Source: Pirellulaceae bacterium
GTDB lineage: Bacteria > Planctomycetota > Planctomycetia > Pirellulales > Pirellulaceae
DNA: 64,000 bases
Assembly (NCBI GenBank): GCA_018402565.1
Contig: JAGYIQ010000003.1
Coordinates: 509,746 to 573,745 of the forward strand
Direction of reading: 5' to 3'
In this document: in pieces, positions 28,113 to 36,015 of the stretch
Numbering within the stretch: position 1 is the first letter of the stretch
How the letters are laid out: each line of letters begins with the position of its first letter
Notes under the pieces: model-generated
What the model was told of the DNA's origin: nothing
What the model saw: the letters and a program-made list of their open reading frames with translations, nothing else
The model's database searches: none
Position numbers and translations under genes: made by a program

Positions 28113-29633
28113 ATGAACACGCAACGCCTCCGACAGATTGCCATTTTGGTCGACAGTCTGGACACCGCCGCCGCGGATCGACTGGTCGATTCGCTGCCTG
28201 TGGAGCTGCAACAACGGGTCCGCGACGCGGTGATGGATCTGGACCAGGTCACCGACTCCGAACGCCAGTACGTCTTGAACGAGTTTCGACGCGGACGCAG
28301 CTCCGGCGGCGGCGCGACGGACCAATTGCCAGCGTCTACGCCGGCGGCCAGCGAGGACGCTGGGCGTTACGGCAGCTCCCAGGGCGGCGCCAGTCCTGGG
28401 GCTGGGCATAGCTCGCCCACGTATCGACCGGCGCGGGGTCCTGCTCCCCTTTCCAATCCCGTCCCCAGCGTGTGGCCAAACACCGCGACCGAGAACGATC
28501 CGGGGACGCCTGCCGGTGGTGTGGACTGGAGTGCCACGGCCCAATGGCCGGCTGCCGCGGCGGTCGCCAGCGAGCATGGATCGTCCGTCGCCACCGCCCA
28601 ACGCACGGTTGCGCCAACCACCGCCGCGCCGTTGGACTTGGCCGATACCTTGGCTTCCGTCGATTTGGATTCGCTGGCGGCGGTCGTCTTGCGCGAATCG
28701 CCCCCCGTGCTGGCGGCCGTGTTGTCGCTGCTGCCACCGCTCAAGGCCGCCCAATTGCTGGAGATTTGCCCGGCCGCCTTACAAGCCGCTGCGCTGCAAA
28801 GACTCCAGTACCTGACGGAGTTGGATGATGAGATTATGAGCTTTTTGCAGCAAGAGCTGCAAACCGTGATTCGCCAGCGACAAAAATTGCGGCAGCGGCA
28901 GCGGGTCGGCTCGAGTGCCCTGGCCGACATCTTGGTCGCCGCCCAGCGACTGCAGTCCGCCACCGTCAGTCAGGCCGTGCAATCTCAGCTGCACGGCCAA
29001 CCGTCGAGCTCGGCAGCGGCCGATTCACCTCGCCCGACTTCACCGGCCTCGTTGCCTCCCCGATCCGAGCGACCCGAATCCCTGCAATGGCCTGCGGCTC
29101 GGACCACCGCCACACCGAACACAATGGTGCCCGACGCAATGGGGCCCGCCGCGACAGGCTCGCACGAAGGCTGGCTTCAAACGCTACCAGACACCAGTGT
29201 GGCCGCGTCGAGTTCCGATCCTCGGCAATCGCCTACGGCCAGCCCACCGCCAGTTGGGACCGGGGAAAGTCGCTTGGCCACGGCCGAGTTGGAGCGAGAA
29301 GATGCCCTATCCGATCATGTCCCGCGGTTGGCGTTCGCGGAATTGGTCCGCTGCGACAACGGGTCGTTGCAGGCGTTGTTGGCCACGGCCAAGCCGCAGC
29401 TGACACTGTTGGCTTTGCGTGGCGCCGAGCCCGCTTTGTTGGAGCGTGTCCTCCGCATGTTGCCCCGCAGCGAAGCGCAAGAGGTTCGCTTCCGCGTGCA
29501 GAACATTGGCCCCACCCGCATTCAGGATATCCAGCAAGCCCAACAGTACCTGTTGCGATTGGCCAGCTTGTTGGAGGATTTGGGTCGTTTTCGTCGACCA
29601 AAAAATGGCTCCCGTTGGCGGGCCGCCGCCTGA
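28113..29633 (+). CDS. fliG: Divergent flagellar motor switch protein FliG
   Basis: FliG couples the rotor ring to the stator. The 506 residues are well above the usual 330. Residues 1-62 resemble a short N-domain. A disordered Ser/Pro/Ala linker spans residues 63-172. The middle domain at 175-275 has ESPPVLAAVLSLLPPLKAAQ where FliG normally has an EHPQ motif. A second linker spans 290-395. The C-domain at about 400-500 (LLALRGAEPALLERVLRMLP; NIGPTRIQDIQQAQQYLLRL) matches the torque domain pattern. Assignment rests on that pattern plus position between fliF and fliH. The linkers and altered motif make it strongly divergent. Confidence 0.8.
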   Translation: MNTQRLRQIAILVDSLDTAAADRLVDSLPVELQQRVRDAVMDLDQVTDSERQYVLNEFRRGRSSGGGATDQLPASTPAASEDAGRYGSSQGGASPGAGHSSPTYRPARGPAPLSNPVPSVWPNTATENDPGTPAGGVDWSATAQWPAAAAVASEHGSSVATAQRTVAPTTAAPLDLADTLASVDLDSLAAVVLRESPPVLAAVLSLLPPLKAAQLLEICPAALQAAALQRLQYLTELDDEIMSFLQQELQTVIRQRQKLRQRQRVGSSALADILVAAQRLQSATVSQAVQSQLHGQPSSSAAADSPRPTSPASLPPRSERPESLQWPAARTTATPNTMVPDAMGPAATGSHEGWLQTLPDTSVAASSSDPRQSPTASPPPVGTGESRLATAELEREDALSDHVPRLAFAELVRCDNGSLQALLATAKPQLTLLALRGAEPALLERVLRMLPRSEAQEVRFRVQNIGPTRIQDIQQAQQYLLRLASLLEDLGRFRRPKNGSRWRAAA

Positions 29634-29679
29634 TCCGCCAACCTTCCGCCCTCGGCCATCGACTCCGTGAAAGAAAATC

Positions 29680-30348
29680 ATGCCCGGCATCATCAAAGTT
29701 GGCAACGACGCCCCCGCTTTGGACGGTGAGACCGAAAAGCCCTACTTTCATTTGCAAGATTTGGAGCAGCGGAGCGAACAGTATCTACAACAGATTCGCC
29801 AACAGGCGGCCGCTCTTTTGACTCAGGCCCAGGCTCAGGCAGACGCCTTGCGGCAGCAGACTATCCAACAGGCCCGACAAGAAGCGCTGGCCATGGCTCG
29901 ACAGGAAATGCAGCAGGAGACTCAACGGCGTGTAGCACTGTTGGACCCGTTGCTGCAAACCAGTGTGGTCCAACTGCAGGAACAATTGTTGGCGTGGCGA
30001 CTGGAGTGGGAACAACGCACCATCGACTTGGCCGTGGGCATCGCGGAAAAAATTTGTCGCCGTGAACTCGCGTTGCGGCCGGAAATTGTCTTGAAGCAAA
30101 TCGAAGCCGCCTTGCAGTTGGCGGGTCCGGATGACCAGATCGAACTGCGGATCCATCCGAGTGATCGCGAAGTTTTTGGTCCATTGATCGACGCACTGGT
30201 GGCCCGCTTGACGGATCTCAGTCGAACGCAGGTAGTCGAAGACCTGCAGATCCAGATCGGCGGCTGCCTCGTGCGGACAAAGTACGGTTCGATCGATACT
30301 CAGTTGAGTACCCAGTTGGCGCGGATCGCCGAGGAGTTGGCACCATGA
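29680..30348 (+). CDS. fliH: Flagellar assembly protein FliH
   Basis: A regulator that binds the export ATPase FliI and docks it to the C-ring. The 222 residues start with HLQDLEQRSEQYLQ and have a long Gln/Ala-rich helical region (AAALLTQAQAQADALRQQ) and the FliH C-domain core (AVGIAEKICRRELALRPEIV; VEDLQIQIGGCLVRTKYGSI). Its last codons overlap the start of fliI at 30345. Confidence 0.9.
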   Translation: MPGIIKVGNDAPALDGETEKPYFHLQDLEQRSEQYLQQIRQQAAALLTQAQAQADALRQQTIQQARQEALAMARQEMQQETQRRVALLDPLLQTSVVQLQEQLLAWRLEWEQRTIDLAVGIAEKICRRELALRPEIVLKQIEAALQLAGPDDQIELRIHPSDREVFGPLIDALVARLTDLSRTQVVEDLQIQIGGCLVRTKYGSIDTQLSTQLARIAEELAP

Positions 30349-31670
30349 GTGGGATGATCGCAACGGAGCCTTCCCCTTTGAACTCGTTGATCAGTCTCGG
30401 GATCCAGGGCACGATTCACGGCAGTGAAGGCAATTTGATCACCGCCGAAGATTTTCCTGCGCCGTTGGGTGCGGTCGTCTCGATCCAGCGCGCTGTCGGC
30501 TCGCCAATCCAAGGCCAGGTGGTGGGTTTTCGACACGGCCTCACTTTGGTGTCCCCTTTTCAGGAGCCCACCGGGATCGGTCCCGGCAGTCCGCTACGGT
30601 TGGTCAAATCGGATCGAAGAATCAGCGTCACGCCGTTCCTGCGTGGTCGTGTGATCGACGCCTTGGGACAACCGATCGATGGACTGGGGCCATTGCCACC
30701 CGGCACGCTGCGTTCGATCTTCTGCGAAGCTCCGATCGCCACCCAGCGACCACGCATTGACCAACGTCTCTCGACCGGCGTTCGCGCCATCGACGGCTTG
30801 TTGACCTGCGGCGTCGGGCAACGGATGGGCCTCTTCGCTGGCTCGGGTGTGGGCAAAAGCGTCACGATGGGCATGATCGCGCGGAATACCTCGGCCGATA
30901 TCAACGTGATCTCGCTGATCGGTGAACGAGGTCGCGAGGTCAACGAGTTCATTCACGATTGTTTGGGCGAAGAGGGCTTGGCCCGCAGTGTCGTGGTTGT
31001 GGCGACCAGCGATCAGCCGGCTCTGCTACGCGTGCAGGCGGCTTATGTGGCTACGGCCATCGCCGAGTACTTCCGGGACCAACGCCAACGCGTGTTGCTG
31101 TTGATGGATTCCTTGACGCGTTTTGCCATGGCCCAGCGGGAGATCGGCCTAGCCGCCGGCGAGCCACCCACGACGCGCGGTTATCCACCCAGCGTCTTCG
31201 CCATGTTACCGCGATTGGTGGAGCGTGCCGGTTGCACCGCCCTGGGCAGCATCACCGCCTTTTACACCGTCTTGGTGGAGGGCGATGACAACAACGAGCC
31301 GATCAGCGATACGGTGCGCGGACTGCTGGATGGTCACACCTACCTCAGTCGCAAGCTGGCCGCGCAAGGCCACTACCCCGCCATCGACATCGGCGTCAGT
31401 CTATCGCGATTGATGAACGACTTGGTGGACCCCGAGCACCGCGGCGATGCCATCAAATTCCGCAGCTTATTGGCGAAATATCAGGAAAATGAGGACTTGA
31501 TCAACATCGGCGCCTACCGCACTGGGTCCAATCCCGAGATCGACCAAGCGGTCGCCCTGCGTCCCGCCATTCTCAAGTACCTGCGGCAGGGCATGCACGA
31601 GCGCTCCGAGCTGTCCGATGCCGTGTCGCAACTGCGAACCGCCATCGCTGGGCCCCCCGTGAAACCCTGA
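30345..31670 (+). CDS. fliI: Flagellum-specific ATPase FliI
   Basis: An F1-like ATPase that powers flagellar protein export. The 441 residues carry Walker A FAGSGVGKSVTMGM, IGERGREVNEF, Walker B LLLMDSLTRFAMAQRE and the conserved YPPSVFAMLPRLVERAG segment. Length matches the family. The ATGA overlap with fliH implies coupled translation. Confidence 0.96.
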   Translation: MSGMIATEPSPLNSLISLGIQGTIHGSEGNLITAEDFPAPLGAVVSIQRAVGSPIQGQVVGFRHGLTLVSPFQEPTGIGPGSPLRLVKSDRRISVTPFLRGRVIDALGQPIDGLGPLPPGTLRSIFCEAPIATQRPRIDQRLSTGVRAIDGLLTCGVGQRMGLFAGSGVGKSVTMGMIARNTSADINVISLIGERGREVNEFIHDCLGEEGLARSVVVVATSDQPALLRVQAAYVATAIAEYFRDQRQRVLLLMDSLTRFAMAQREIGLAAGEPPTTRGYPPSVFAMLPRLVERAGCTALGSITAFYTVLVEGDDNNEPISDTVRGLLDGHTYLSRKLAAQGHYPAIDIGVSLSRLMNDLVDPEHRGDAIKFRSLLAKYQENEDLINIGAYRTGSNPEIDQAVALRPAILKYLRQGMHERSELSDAVSQLRTAIAGPPVKP

Positions 31671-31725
31671 TCGGCCCACGATTCCGCTTGCCAGAACCGC
31701 CGTTATCCGCTAATGAAGCTCGATC

Positions 31726-32160
31726 ATGGCCCAACCTTTCCGACTCCAATCCGTCTGGCGCTTGCGCTCGTCTCTCCAGGACGAACGGCAAGCCGAATTG
31801 GGCCAGGCCGTCCAGGCGGAGCAGATCCTGTTGAACCAGATCCGGGAGACCGAGCAGCGCTTGGTCGACATCGAGCAGCAACTACGGCTGGCTACTCAGC
31901 AGCACTTGGACGTTGACCACCTGATGGCCTTACGTCGGTTCCAAGCCGATACCCGGCACCTCGGCCAGCAGTTGGAACAACAACGCGGGCAGGTGGTGCA
32001 GGAAATTGAACGCCGCCAACTGCGACTCGCCGAAGCTCGACGCGAGGTCAAAGTGATTGAAACTTTGGCTGAACAACACCGACTGACGCAGCAACGACTT
32101 GACCTGACCAGAGAGCAAGCGGCGCTGGACGAGTTTGCCCAAAAACGGACCATGACATGA
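31726..32160 (+). CDS. fliJ: FliJ-like flagellar export chaperone
   Basis: A 144-residue all-helical coiled coil, starting PFRLQSVWRLRSSLQDERQA and Gln/Arg-rich throughout, immediately after fliI. FliJ proteins have low sequence identity but share this length, coiled-coil nature and position; they escort substrates to the export gate and stimulate FliI. Its stop overlaps the next ATG. Confidence 0.75.
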   Translation: MAQPFRLQSVWRLRSSLQDERQAELGQAVQAEQILLNQIRETEQRLVDIEQQLRLATQQHLDVDHLMALRRFQADTRHLGQQLEQQRGQVVQEIERRQLRLAEARREVKVIETLAEQHRLTQQRLDLTREQAALDEFAQKRTMT

Positions 32161-32780
32161 AACGCATAGGATCGTTGCTGCTGCTGGTGGGCCGCGGGTT
32201 GTCCCTGTTGTGCATCGCGACTTTTCTCAGCCAATTCGTCCTGCTGGCCACCATGTGGAGTCGCGGGATGCTGACCCCACAGAAAATTGCTCGGGTCCAG
32301 ACCGTGATGGCCGGTGTGGAGTACAAGAAGATCCGCTCCGAGATACTGACGGCTGCCGAACAGCAAGCCAACGACCCGCAAAGCCGGGCTGTCAATTCGC
32401 GGCTGACGGCCCAGCAATCCTCGCTGCAGAGGCGGGCCAGCGACGTCGCCCTGGTCGAATCCCGTCTGCGCGAGTCCAGTCGTCGCTTCGAGCTACAAGA
32501 AGAGACCTTCAACGGCAAGATCACCACCTTGGAGCGAGACGTCCTGCGAACGACTCGCGAACAATTGATCAAAACCATCCGCAATATGGCACCTGATCAG
32601 ATCAAAGCCACCTTCATCAACATGCTTCGCGACGGGGCTGGTGAGGAAATGCTAGCTGTCCTCCGCCAATCCAACCCTGCGGAACAGTCAAAAATATTCG
32701 CCGAGTTCCAAACGGAAGAAGAGCAAGTCATTTTGAACGACATTCTGCGTCTGATGCGCCAAACACCTGCTGGAAATTGA
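32157..32780 (+). CDS. Membrane/coiled-coil flagellar-operon protein, MotE-like, first copy
   Basis: A 207-residue protein: one N-terminal membrane helix (LLLLVGRGLSLLCIATFLSQ), a long coiled coil (about residues 60-150) and a C-terminal helical bundle region (NMAPDQIKATFINMLRDGAG; NPAEQSKIFAEFQTEEEQV). This layout recalls MotE/YlxF-type proteins, which have a membrane helix, coiled coil and repeated helical end, but the helical repeats are too diverged for a firm assignment. The next gene is a paralog in layout. The start overlaps the fliJ stop (ATGA), so it belongs to the flagellar translation unit and may act on the stator or export apparatus. Confidence 0.65.
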   Translation: MKRIGSLLLLVGRGLSLLCIATFLSQFVLLATMWSRGMLTPQKIARVQTVMAGVEYKKIRSEILTAAEQQANDPQSRAVNSRLTAQQSSLQRRASDVALVESRLRESSRRFELQEETFNGKITTLERDVLRTTREQLIKTIRNMAPDQIKATFINMLRDGAGEEMLAVLRQSNPAEQSKIFAEFQTEEEQVILNDILRLMRQTPAGN

Positions 32781-32781
32781 G

Positions 32782-33504
32782 ATGTTCAAACTGCTATCGG
32801 GCCTCGCGTCGCTGCTGATTTATCTGATGATCGGTACGGTGTTGTTTCAGGCGGGCGCATTGGCCTGGGGGTGGTGGCAGGGTCACTTAACGGCCGATCG
32901 CGTCAAGCAATCCGCGTTGGTTTTGTACGGCTTGGATCCGACCGAGCTGAAGGCCTCGTTGACGGACGAGCCGCTAGCACCCACCAGTTTGACTTATTCG
33001 GATATTCAGAATTATCGTTCCAAAATGACATTGGACTTGGATTTACGCGAGAGTTCTTTGGTCGGTAGCGCCGATGATTTAGCACAGATCGACGGTGAAT
33101 TGGCAGGTCGTCGCCGGCGATTCGAGCGGATTCGCACGGATTTCGAGAGCACGATGGCCCGTTTGCAGGGAGCGGCCACCGATCAGACCTTGAAAGAGGT
33201 GCGGGAGACGATCAGGTCCCTCAAACCCGATCAAGCCGCTGACCAGTTCGTTCGTTTGATCAATCGCAGCCGAACGACCGGCGAGTCGCGTTATCGCGAC
33301 GACATGGTCACCATTTTAAAGACGTTGCCCGAAGCGACGCAGCGGAAGATACTGGCCGAGTTCAAAGCGGAGGACAAGGCGGCGTATCTGCACGAAATGT
33401 TGACGCAAATCCGTCTGGGAATGCCGGACGTCGAAGCGATCCGCTCGACGCGGTCCCAGTTAGAGCAATACCGACGCCGCAGTTTGGAACCAGGCATCCC
33501 ATGA
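32782..33504 (+). CDS. Membrane/coiled-coil flagellar-operon protein, MotE-like, second copy
   Basis: A 240-residue protein with the same layout as its upstream neighbour. It has an N-terminal membrane helix (LLSGLASLLIYLMIGTVLFQ), a basic loop, a coiled-coil middle (DLRESSLVGSADDLAQIDGE) and a C-terminal helical end (SLKPDQAADQFVRLINR; LPEATQRKILAEFKAEDKAA). The shared helical motifs KPDQ/PDQIK and K-I-L/F-AEF suggest duplication of one ancestor. One base separates it from its partner and its end overlaps fliK, so it is tightly coupled in expression. Confidence 0.65.
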   Translation: MFKLLSGLASLLIYLMIGTVLFQAGALAWGWWQGHLTADRVKQSALVLYGLDPTELKASLTDEPLAPTSLTYSDIQNYRSKMTLDLDLRESSLVGSADDLAQIDGELAGRRRRFERIRTDFESTMARLQGAATDQTLKEVRETIRSLKPDQAADQFVRLINRSRTTGESRYRDDMVTILKTLPEATQRKILAEFKAEDKAAYLHEMLTQIRLGMPDVEAIRSTRSQLEQYRRRSLEPGIP

Positions 33505-35366
33505 CTCGAGTCCCCACGACAGCGACCGATCCCTTACGTGCGACACAGGTCACGGGGAACGGCATTCGTGGGGAAAAGTCGCCTGCCGCGACCCCAGCTG
33601 GGGATTTCTTGCAGTCGCTGCTGTCCTTCTCTTCCGGTAGGGCCACCCAGGCCATCACGTCCGACTTGCGGTTCAACCAGTTGGTTGGCGCGTTGCAACT
33701 CAACCGGCCCGACGCCGGGGATGATTTCGGTCGACTCGAATCTCGACGCGAGGGTTCGTCACTGGACAACTCTCCGGCCGACCCGGATAACCTGCCAGAC
33801 GATGATCCAGATTCCGACCGTGATACCGCTGCCAATCGTCGCCACTCGAGTGCGGAAGTCTGGGCTGAATTGGAACGGCGGTCCGATCCGTTGTGGGTCG
33901 CCCCTACTGCGGATCCGCGGTTGGGTCAGACGGGCATTGCCATCGAGCATGGTTCGGCGGGCTCCTTGTCTGAGGTGGTCGGCCTCGAGCGTTTTGCCAA
34001 CCAGCGGAGCGAGGGATTCCCGACGGCGGACCGAGCGGCAGCGATAGAATTGGCTCGCCGCGAGAGCCTGGAACAGGCTGGCGAAGCTTTCGACTCTCTC
34101 AACGGTCGCTCCATCGATCGTGTCGCGTTGCGGCGGGATCGAGGCGGCAATCTCGCCGGCTCTGAGGGTGGGTTGCGTTTGGAGGGAGCCTGGCAGCGGG
34201 TGGCTGGTGGTGAGACTTTGGTCGGAGGGCTCGGGCGTGCCCCAGGTGTCAACACCGCGGTGACCGCTGCCGTGACCGATCTGCAGCAGCCGGGCCAGTT
34301 GGACGCCGTTTCCGATGCTCTGAATTCGGAGAGGTTATCCCGCTCGGTGACTGAAGCGAGTGAAACAGAACCGGGCTGGCAACTGTCTTTCCAATCCGAT
34401 CGCACGGGCGTGCGGAGTGGACGCTTGAACTCGGGTACGAAAGCCAAAGCCCGCGAGGGTCTCAAGCCGGACGGCGCTGGGCCTGTCGAGGGGGCTTACC
34501 GCTTGGGTCCTGTCGGCCCCTCCACCCAGGTGGCGCGTCAAGACTTGACGCTTCGTGGCCCAGTGGTCCGACATGGGTCTCAACTGTCGCTCGACGAGTT
34601 GTCTGTGGCCCCTGCTGCCGCGCGAGCTTTGTGGGAGTCGGGACTCGGTGGCACCGTCGTTACCGCTGGGGCGACCGTGGCCGGGGTTACAACCGAGGTG
34701 ATGACGAATTTGGCGGTATCTGCCACGAGTGGTTCAGGACCGACTGCCGGGTCGCAGTCCTCTATCGAGTCACCTGGATTGCCGCCAACAACTGCTATTG
34801 TGGAGTCAACAACCAGCGACCTGGCGCTGAGCGGTGTGGCCAACCGCGGTGACATGGCGCTGGCTGTCGACGCGGATGGAGCGGTTCCTGAACTGGCAGG
34901 TGCTCCACGTACCCTGCCGGCGCGCGTATTGACTCAAGTGGCGCAAGCCCTGCGGGACGCGCCGGTCGGCGATTCCACATTGCGACTGCAGTTGAACCCT
35001 GTGGACCTGGGTCAGTTGAGCATCGAGATTTCCTTCCGGGATGGCGTGATGCACGGGAAACTCCGAGCGGAGCAGGGGCAGACATTGAAGTGGTTGCAGG
35101 AGGGCTTGGACGGTTTGAAGGCGCGGCTGAGCGACCAGGGAATCGTCGTTCAAGCCTTGGAAGTCGAGTTGGGTCAGCAGGGCGACTTCTCGCAGCAATC
35201 GGGTTCGTTCTCACCTGGTCCTGATTTCGGCCGACAACGATCCAGTCGCGGTTTTTTTACCCCGGATGGTTCCAGCCGCCGAGCGCCTACGGTGGATCAG
35301 GACACCACGATTCAACCTATGCCGAGAGACACCAGTGGCCAGTGGGCGGTGAACGTCATCGTCTAA
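33501..35366 (+). CDS. fliK: Flagellar hook-length control protein FliK
   Basis: A secreted molecular ruler that switches export from hook to filament. Of 621 residues, the first 450 are low-complexity Gly/Ser/Asp-rich. The C-terminal Flg_hook domain is clear at about residues 480-560: STLRLQLNPVDLGQLSIEIS, then DGVMHGKLRAEQGQTLKWLQ and GLKARLSDQGIVVQALEVEL. Length is at the long end of the family, consistent with variable ruler length. It starts inside the previous gene. Confidence 0.85.
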   Translation: MTRVPTTATDPLRATQVTGNGIRGEKSPAATPAGDFLQSLLSFSSGRATQAITSDLRFNQLVGALQLNRPDAGDDFGRLESRREGSSLDNSPADPDNLPDDDPDSDRDTAANRRHSSAEVWAELERRSDPLWVAPTADPRLGQTGIAIEHGSAGSLSEVVGLERFANQRSEGFPTADRAAAIELARRESLEQAGEAFDSLNGRSIDRVALRRDRGGNLAGSEGGLRLEGAWQRVAGGETLVGGLGRAPGVNTAVTAAVTDLQQPGQLDAVSDALNSERLSRSVTEASETEPGWQLSFQSDRTGVRSGRLNSGTKAKAREGLKPDGAGPVEGAYRLGPVGPSTQVARQDLTLRGPVVRHGSQLSLDELSVAPAAARALWESGLGGTVVTAGATVAGVTTEVMTNLAVSATSGSGPTAGSQSSIESPGLPPTTAIVESTTSDLALSGVANRGDMALAVDADGAVPELAGAPRTLPARVLTQVAQALRDAPVGDSTLRLQLNPVDLGQLSIEISFRDGVMHGKLRAEQGQTLKWLQEGLDGLKARLSDQGIVVQALEVELGQQGDFSQQSGSFSPGPDFGRQRSSRGFFTPDGSSRRAPTVDQDTTIQPMPRDTSGQWAVNVIV

Positions 35367-35406
35367 CCCTCCCACAGTGAGCCCCAACGACAAAAAGGAT
35401 TTTGTC

Positions 35407-35862
35407 ATGTCCCAAGTCACTTTGCCTTCGCAGTTTTTACCGAGCAATCCCGCTTTGCAGAACCCGGCTTCTAAGTCGGTCAACGAGTTGGACTCCAATG
35501 ATTTTCTCAAGTTGTTGATCGCTGAGTTGCAGAACCAGGACCCTATGGCTCCGTCGGACTCGATTCAAATGCTGCAACAGGTCAGCCAGATTCGACAGAT
35601 CACTTCCAATGATTCGATGATTGCCACCATGGATTCGGTCCGCACGGGGCAGGAGGTGGCCACAGCCAGCCAGATGGTGGGGAAGCGCATCGCTGCCCTG
35701 GACTCGGGGAACCAGGAGATTGAAGGTTTGGTGGATCGCGTGACGATTTCTGCCTCGGGTGATGGCGAAGCCAACCGAGAAATCCTGTTGCACATCGGCG
35801 AGCACCAAGTGCGAATGGATCAAATACGGTCGATCCAACCGGCTATCACGGATGCGGCTTGA
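35407..35862 (+). CDS. flgD: Flagellar hook capping protein FlgD
   Basis: A scaffold at the growing hook tip. The 151 residues contain the FlgD N-terminal core: LDSNDFLKLLIAELQNQDPM, the QMLQQVSQIRQITSNDS helix and the GK-RIAALDSGNQ turn. The ATG at 35407 is preceded by AAAAAGGA; an upstream GTG at 35377 is in frame but lacks a site. It is short for FlgD and lacks the usual FN3-like C-terminal region, while the hook protein next to it has gained extra domains. Confidence 0.88.
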   Translation: MSQVTLPSQFLPSNPALQNPASKSVNELDSNDFLKLLIAELQNQDPMAPSDSIQMLQQVSQIRQITSNDSMIATMDSVRTGQEVATASQMVGKRIAALDSGNQEIEGLVDRVTISASGDGEANREILLHIGEHQVRMDQIRSIQPAITDAA

Positions 35863-36015
35863 CGCGGGTCCACACTTGAGGGTTAGCGAATTTTGAGAAA
35901 CCAGTGATCACCGGTTGGTCCGGTTGATGGCGGGATGGTCAGACAGCTTGTGGCAATGGTTGTCTACTTCATTCAATACCAATTTTTTTCTTACAACAAT
36001 TTGTGAGGTGTTCAA

